NCBI RefSeq assembly: GCF_902463975.1
Contig: NZ_CABQHJ010000001.1
Span: 109,406 to 173,405, forward strand
DNA: 64,000 nucleotides
Direction of reading: 5' to 3'
Origin: Phascolarctobacterium_A sp902463975
GTDB lineage: Bacteria; Bacillota; Negativicutes; Acidaminococcales; Acidaminococcaceae
The translations under genes were made by a program, and so were the position numbers. Each line of letters starts with the position of its first letter. The first letter of the stretch is position 1. The notes below the pieces were generated by a model that saw only the letters and a program-made list of their open reading frames with translations, did not search any database and had not been told where the DNA came from. Of the stretch, positions 61,225 to 64,000 are shown piece after piece.

Positions 61225-61260
61225 GTGAAAAAAGACCGCCGCCGGCGGTCTTTTTTCACA
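61225..61260. terminator. Perfect bidirectional terminator
   Basis: TGTGAAAAAAGACCGCC and GGCGGTCTTTTTTCACA form a 17-base inverted repeat around GCC, with A- and T-runs on both sides. It insulates the AbiE operon from the genes to the left. Confidence 0.92.
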
Positions 61261-61270
61261 TGGGGACGTT

Positions 61271-61399
61271 TTAACGGGTGCCTGTTTGACGCTTACAAGC
61301 AATCTTATCATAGGAAAGTTTTCCTGTTGCAAAATCGAGCTTTGTTATAATCTTTGTAGGTTGTTCATCAATATATCTTTTAAGAAGGTCGTTATTCAT
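61271..61399 (-). CDS. 42-residue ORF downstream of abiEii
   Basis: The minus-strand ATG is preceded by GGAGGGG at seven bases. The product starts MNNDLLKRYIDEQPTKIITK and ends KIACKRQTGTR; no family was recognised. It lies 30 bases after AbiEii and just before the strong terminator, so it may be a third gene of the operon. Confidence 0.5.
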   Translation of the reverse strand: MNNDLLKRYIDEQPTKIITKLDFATGKLSYDKIACKRQTGTR

Positions 61400-61429
61400 G
61401 CTATTCCCCTCCGAATATTATCTACATGC

Positions 61430-62257
61430 TTAATATTTGAGCAAAGCCTTTATGGAATCCATAATTTGCTCGTACGTAATATCCTTTGCATAGGAAAACT
61501 GCTTGCGGTATTTATCCCACATCGTTTTGAGTTCCGGACTTTCTTCAATGTTATGAAGAATACTTGGAACATCTGCGATCTGATTTGTAGTACCGCGGTG
61601 ATTTGCCGTTGCTTTCAATGCATCCTCAAAGACCGCAATATCAAATTTCTGCGTTGTAGTCAGTATATAAGCATCGTAAAAATCTCTTGGACGGGTGTTG
61701 AATATGCCGCGTCGCAAAATGGTTTCCACCTTTTCCGCCATAACTGTTTCAATGTTGTATGCCCACAGCTCGTATGATTTCTCGTCATCAAAAATCTCGG
61801 AGAAGTTGTACTGCACCGCCTGAGGCGTAATTACGTCCCCGGTGGATACATCAATGCTAAGCGGTGTCAGCATAATATCAAACCTGGCATTTAGCATGAC
61901 ACGATATCCGCCGTAAATGTCATCTTTACGGATGGGAGAGATTGTGCCAATTTCATACACAACGCCGTCATCGAATGCGATGTCACAGATATCTTCCAAC
62001 GCACTGCGAATTGCTTCCGGTGTTAGGGGAAGGTTTTTGAGTGTGGTATCCATATCCATTGTTGCTCGGTTGTCGAGACCAACAATCGCTGCTACCAACA
62101 TCCCACCCTTTAATACAAACTTCTCTTTGTATTCAGAAGCAGACAAACGGACGAGCAAACGTTCAAACATATAATTCTGCAAAATGACCTGTGCAGGAAT
62201 ATTTTTCTGCTTGGCAATATTGCGAATTTTTGCTTTCAGACTCATTGCTTTACTCAC
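61430..62257 (-). CDS. abiEii: AbiEii-type nucleotidyltransferase toxin
   Basis: This 275-residue protein has the AbiEii family signature FVLKGGMLVAAIVGLDNRATMDMDTTLKN (near 45-75), with the metal-binding DMD of the pol-beta fold. In the type IV AbiE system the toxin nucleotidylates tRNAs and aborts phage infection. It overlaps the antitoxin gene by 4 bases (ATGA), with the toxin downstream, matching the known order. Confidence 0.88.
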   Translation of the reverse strand: MSKAMSLKAKIRNIAKQKNIPAQVILQNYMFERLLVRLSASEYKEKFVLKGGMLVAAIVGLDNRATMDMDTTLKNLPLTPEAIRSALEDICDIAFDDGVVYEIGTISPIRKDDIYGGYRVMLNARFDIMLTPLSIDVSTGDVITPQAVQYNFSEIFDDEKSYELWAYNIETVMAEKVETILRRGIFNTRPRDFYDAYILTTTQKFDIAVFEDALKATANHRGTTNQIADVPSILHNIEESPELKTMWDKYRKQFSYAKDITYEQIMDSIKALLKY

Positions 62258-62847
62258 AGAAGCACCTCCAAATACTGACGCAGGATATTAGACACTCGCA
62301 TCTTTTTTGCGTAAGAGTTTAGTTTATTCAAATCTTTCTTTGGGTTAGCTGCATACAGTTTTAATGCCGCAAGGAAAGTTTCTGTTCCCAACTTGTTGCG
62401 ACTGCGGATTATATCGCAGACCGTGCGTTCAAGATCGTATGCGGTAACATCATTTCCTGCAGATGTCTTCATCGTTGTTTTGCCAAGCTCAAATAGTTCG
62501 GGTTTGATGTAATATACCTTGCATTCAGCTTTGATTGCCGCAGACGGAATACAACCGGACGGTGCAGTAACCGTATGCTCGAATGGAGTTCTGTCGGAAA
62601 TCCCATGAAGGTAAAGGGCTGTTTCATGAGAAAATATTACTCTTTCAGAACGATTACTGATCGCTAGCAACTCATCCTGCATATCATCGGGAAGAATGTA
62701 CTGACCTTTTACAATGCGATGTATTTTATTTTCTTTACACAACTTATAAAGCATCGCTTTGGAGATGCCATGTTGTGTTGCTATTTTCGTTTTGATAATT
62801 CCGCCATGCGATTTTGCAATAGCGGTAAGTTCAGTCATGTAATCCAT
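62254..62847 (-). CDS. abiEi: AbiEi-type antitoxin
   Basis: This 197-residue protein has an N-terminal winged helix (AKSHGGIIKTKIATQHGISKAMLYKLCKENKIHRIVKGQYIL) and the C-terminal antitoxin domain (TAYDLERTVCDIIRSRNKLG). AbiEi represses the operon by binding inverted repeats and counters AbiEii. GAGGTGAG precedes the ATG. Confidence 0.88.
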   Translation of the reverse strand: MDYMTELTAIAKSHGGIIKTKIATQHGISKAMLYKLCKENKIHRIVKGQYILPDDMQDELLAISNRSERVIFSHETALYLHGISDRTPFEHTVTAPSGCIPSAAIKAECKVYYIKPELFELGKTTMKTSAGNDVTAYDLERTVCDIIRSRNKLGTETFLAALKLYAANPKKDLNKLNSYAKKMRVSNILRQYLEVLL

Positions 62848-63050
62848 AGACTCACCTCAATTATAACAACTCAATAATATTATATTTATAATTACGATGT
62901 AAGTCAACAGGGTGGAGCAATCATTCGAAAAATATTTAATAAGGACATACCGCTGGGCAAAAAAAGGAGTCGGCATTTTCATACTAACTCTACTAATTTG
63001 ATTTCGACAATATCGCCTGGTTTTTTATTGTTTTAGCTTATTCCTATAAT

Positions 63051-63296
63051 CTAAAGGTTCTTTTCTTCATGTACTTGACCGAAGCCGTTCTTGATTTGCT
63101 CTATACTTCTATCAAGCTTAGCAAGGTATTCTGCATTGCGGACATTTTTCATAAGCTGATTATAATTATCCAAGCTCATAATAACAATGCTCTTTGATTT
63201 TTTACGAGTAACAATAATAGTTTGATTATTATCACTTGCTTCTTCACAATAATCTTTTAAATTGTTTTTGAGAGTAGAGTAGTTTATAGCTAACAT
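63051..63296 (-). CDS. Phd/YefM-type antitoxin, orphan
   Basis: This protein of about 81 residues starts MLAINYSTLKNNLKDYCEEASDNNQTIIVTRKKSKSIVIMSLDNYNQLM, the Phd/YefM DNA-binding fold. Its Glu-rich C-terminus would bind a YoeB/RelE toxin. No toxin gene follows in the next 200 bases; only a short broken frame (KPGDIVEIKLVELV) is seen. Confidence 0.8.
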   Translation of the reverse strand: MLAINYSTLKNNLKDYCEEASDNNQTIIVTRKKSKSIVIMSLDNYNQLMKNVRNAEYLAKLDRSIEQIKNGFGQVHEEKNL

Positions 63297-63380
63297 CGTT
63301 ACAGGCTCCCTTTGCTTCAAGAATTTAAGGCAAAATCAGTGAATTTGTTCATATATACCAACGCGCTATATTTACCAAAC

Positions 63381-63920
63381 TCACCAATGCCCACAATATC
63401 TATACTTTACATAGTGTAGCTCTTCCAATAGCAGCTTGTTGAACAACGGAGTGCATGCTAGTATCGTAAGGCCTTCATTGTACCACGGCAATGTTTTTCT
63501 ATAATCAGCCAAAATATCTTCAGCCTCTGAATAGGTAAACCGTCTCACAATATCCTCTTTTTCAATTCTTATCAACAAATGCAAGAGGACATTATGGACT
63601 AAAGTCTTGTCGAAGACAACATTCATCCGAGCTAGTATAAATATCACAACAAAATCTAAAAACAACAGCTTATACAACAAATTAGTATCAGTATAAAACT
63701 GCATTTTTATTGGGATTATGAATAAACCTAAGCTAATCAAAAATAAAACGATATCATATATTTTTTCTAGCTTCCTTTTTCTCCACAAAATGCCATAGCC
63801 AGATTTGTTAATACAAATGTACGATGAAAATGTCATTTTTAATTCTAGATAACGAATAGACAATAAACATCCCAGCAATCCTTCAGCAAATAAAAGCGTC
63901 ATTAATACCTGTGCATCCAT
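63381..63920 (-). CDS. Membrane protein of unknown function
   Basis: This 179-residue protein has an N-terminal hydrophobic segment (about 5-22), a two-helix hairpin (about 55-98) and a charged C-terminal half with Tyr/Glu residues. No family was recognised. GGAGGGG precedes the ATG. It is the last gene before the right edge. Confidence 0.65.
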   Translation of the reverse strand: MDAQVLMTLLFAEGLLGCLLSIRYLELKMTFSSYICINKSGYGILWRKRKLEKIYDIVLFLISLGLFIIPIKMQFYTDTNLLYKLLFLDFVVIFILARMNVVFDKTLVHNVLLHLLIRIEKEDIVRRFTYSEAEDILADYRKTLPWYNEGLTILACTPLFNKLLLEELHYVKYRYCGHW

Positions 63921-64000
63921 TTCATCCCCTCCTTGCCTTTATTATAGCAGAGCATGATATGCCAGTCTATGATTTTTTATAAAAATTACACATGATAATG

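Overview
The window looks like the chromosome of a strictly anaerobic, non-spore-forming Firmicute. The best guess is the Negativicutes, near Acidaminococcaceae/Phascolarctobacterium; this is an inference from gene content and order, not from a marker gene. Supporting signs are a 1170-residue pyruvate:ferredoxin oxidoreductase, a thioredoxin reductase-like flavoprotein without the NADPH motifs, selenium genes, and a Bacillus/Clostridium-type housekeeping order (mfd to ftsH, argS next to pyrG) that lacks the sporulation genes usually found inside it.

Bases 1-47760 are ordinary core genome, mostly on the minus strand and fairly GC-rich. In order they hold: a methionine block (metF, a stand-alone MetH reactivation protein, metH running off the left edge); tRNA-Ser(CGA); an ABC-F ATPase coupled to tadA; an amino-acid permease; a DASS dicarboxylate-type carrier divergent from a LysR regulator; the run mfd, SpoVB-like flippase, YabN/MazG, HU, divIC, S1 protein, tilS, hpt, ftsH; glpX, a Yip1 protein, sppA, pyrG, argS, DUF1846 and DUF1934 proteins; CHAD, VOC and DUF456 proteins; an MscS channel; a thioredoxin pair; the oxidoreductase; a selenium cluster (selD, DUF3343, TusA-like, YedE, cysteine desulfurase-like, LysR); two universal stress proteins; a flavoprotein dehydrogenase; DUF190; and an FlK-like thioesterase.

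From about 47.8 kb to the right edge the DNA is accessory and visibly AT-richer. A HipBA toxin-antitoxin pair with its own operator comes first. Then follow two tandem copies of a tRNA 3' end. One is a perfect 3' half of tRNA-Arg(CCU) without its 5' half, which is the scar expected at the far end of an element integrated into that tRNA gene. To its right lies a defence-type island: a type I restriction-modification locus in the order hsdM-hsdS-tyrosine recombinase-hsdS-hsdR, a serine recombinase, an HNH protein, a VapD-like ribonuclease, an orphan minimal nucleotidyltransferase between two 43-bp promoter-bearing repeats, a candidate three-hairpin small RNA, further structured DNA, an AbiEi/AbiEii pair with a 42-codon ORF, an orphan Phd/YefM-type antitoxin and an unknown membrane protein. 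The other end of the island is not in the window.

The most interesting points are the two-hsdS/recombinase locus with a shared central repeat and a one-base frameshift in one hsdS, the duplicated promoter that drives an apparent structured RNA, and the thioredoxin reductase-like protein that may use ferredoxin instead of NADPH.
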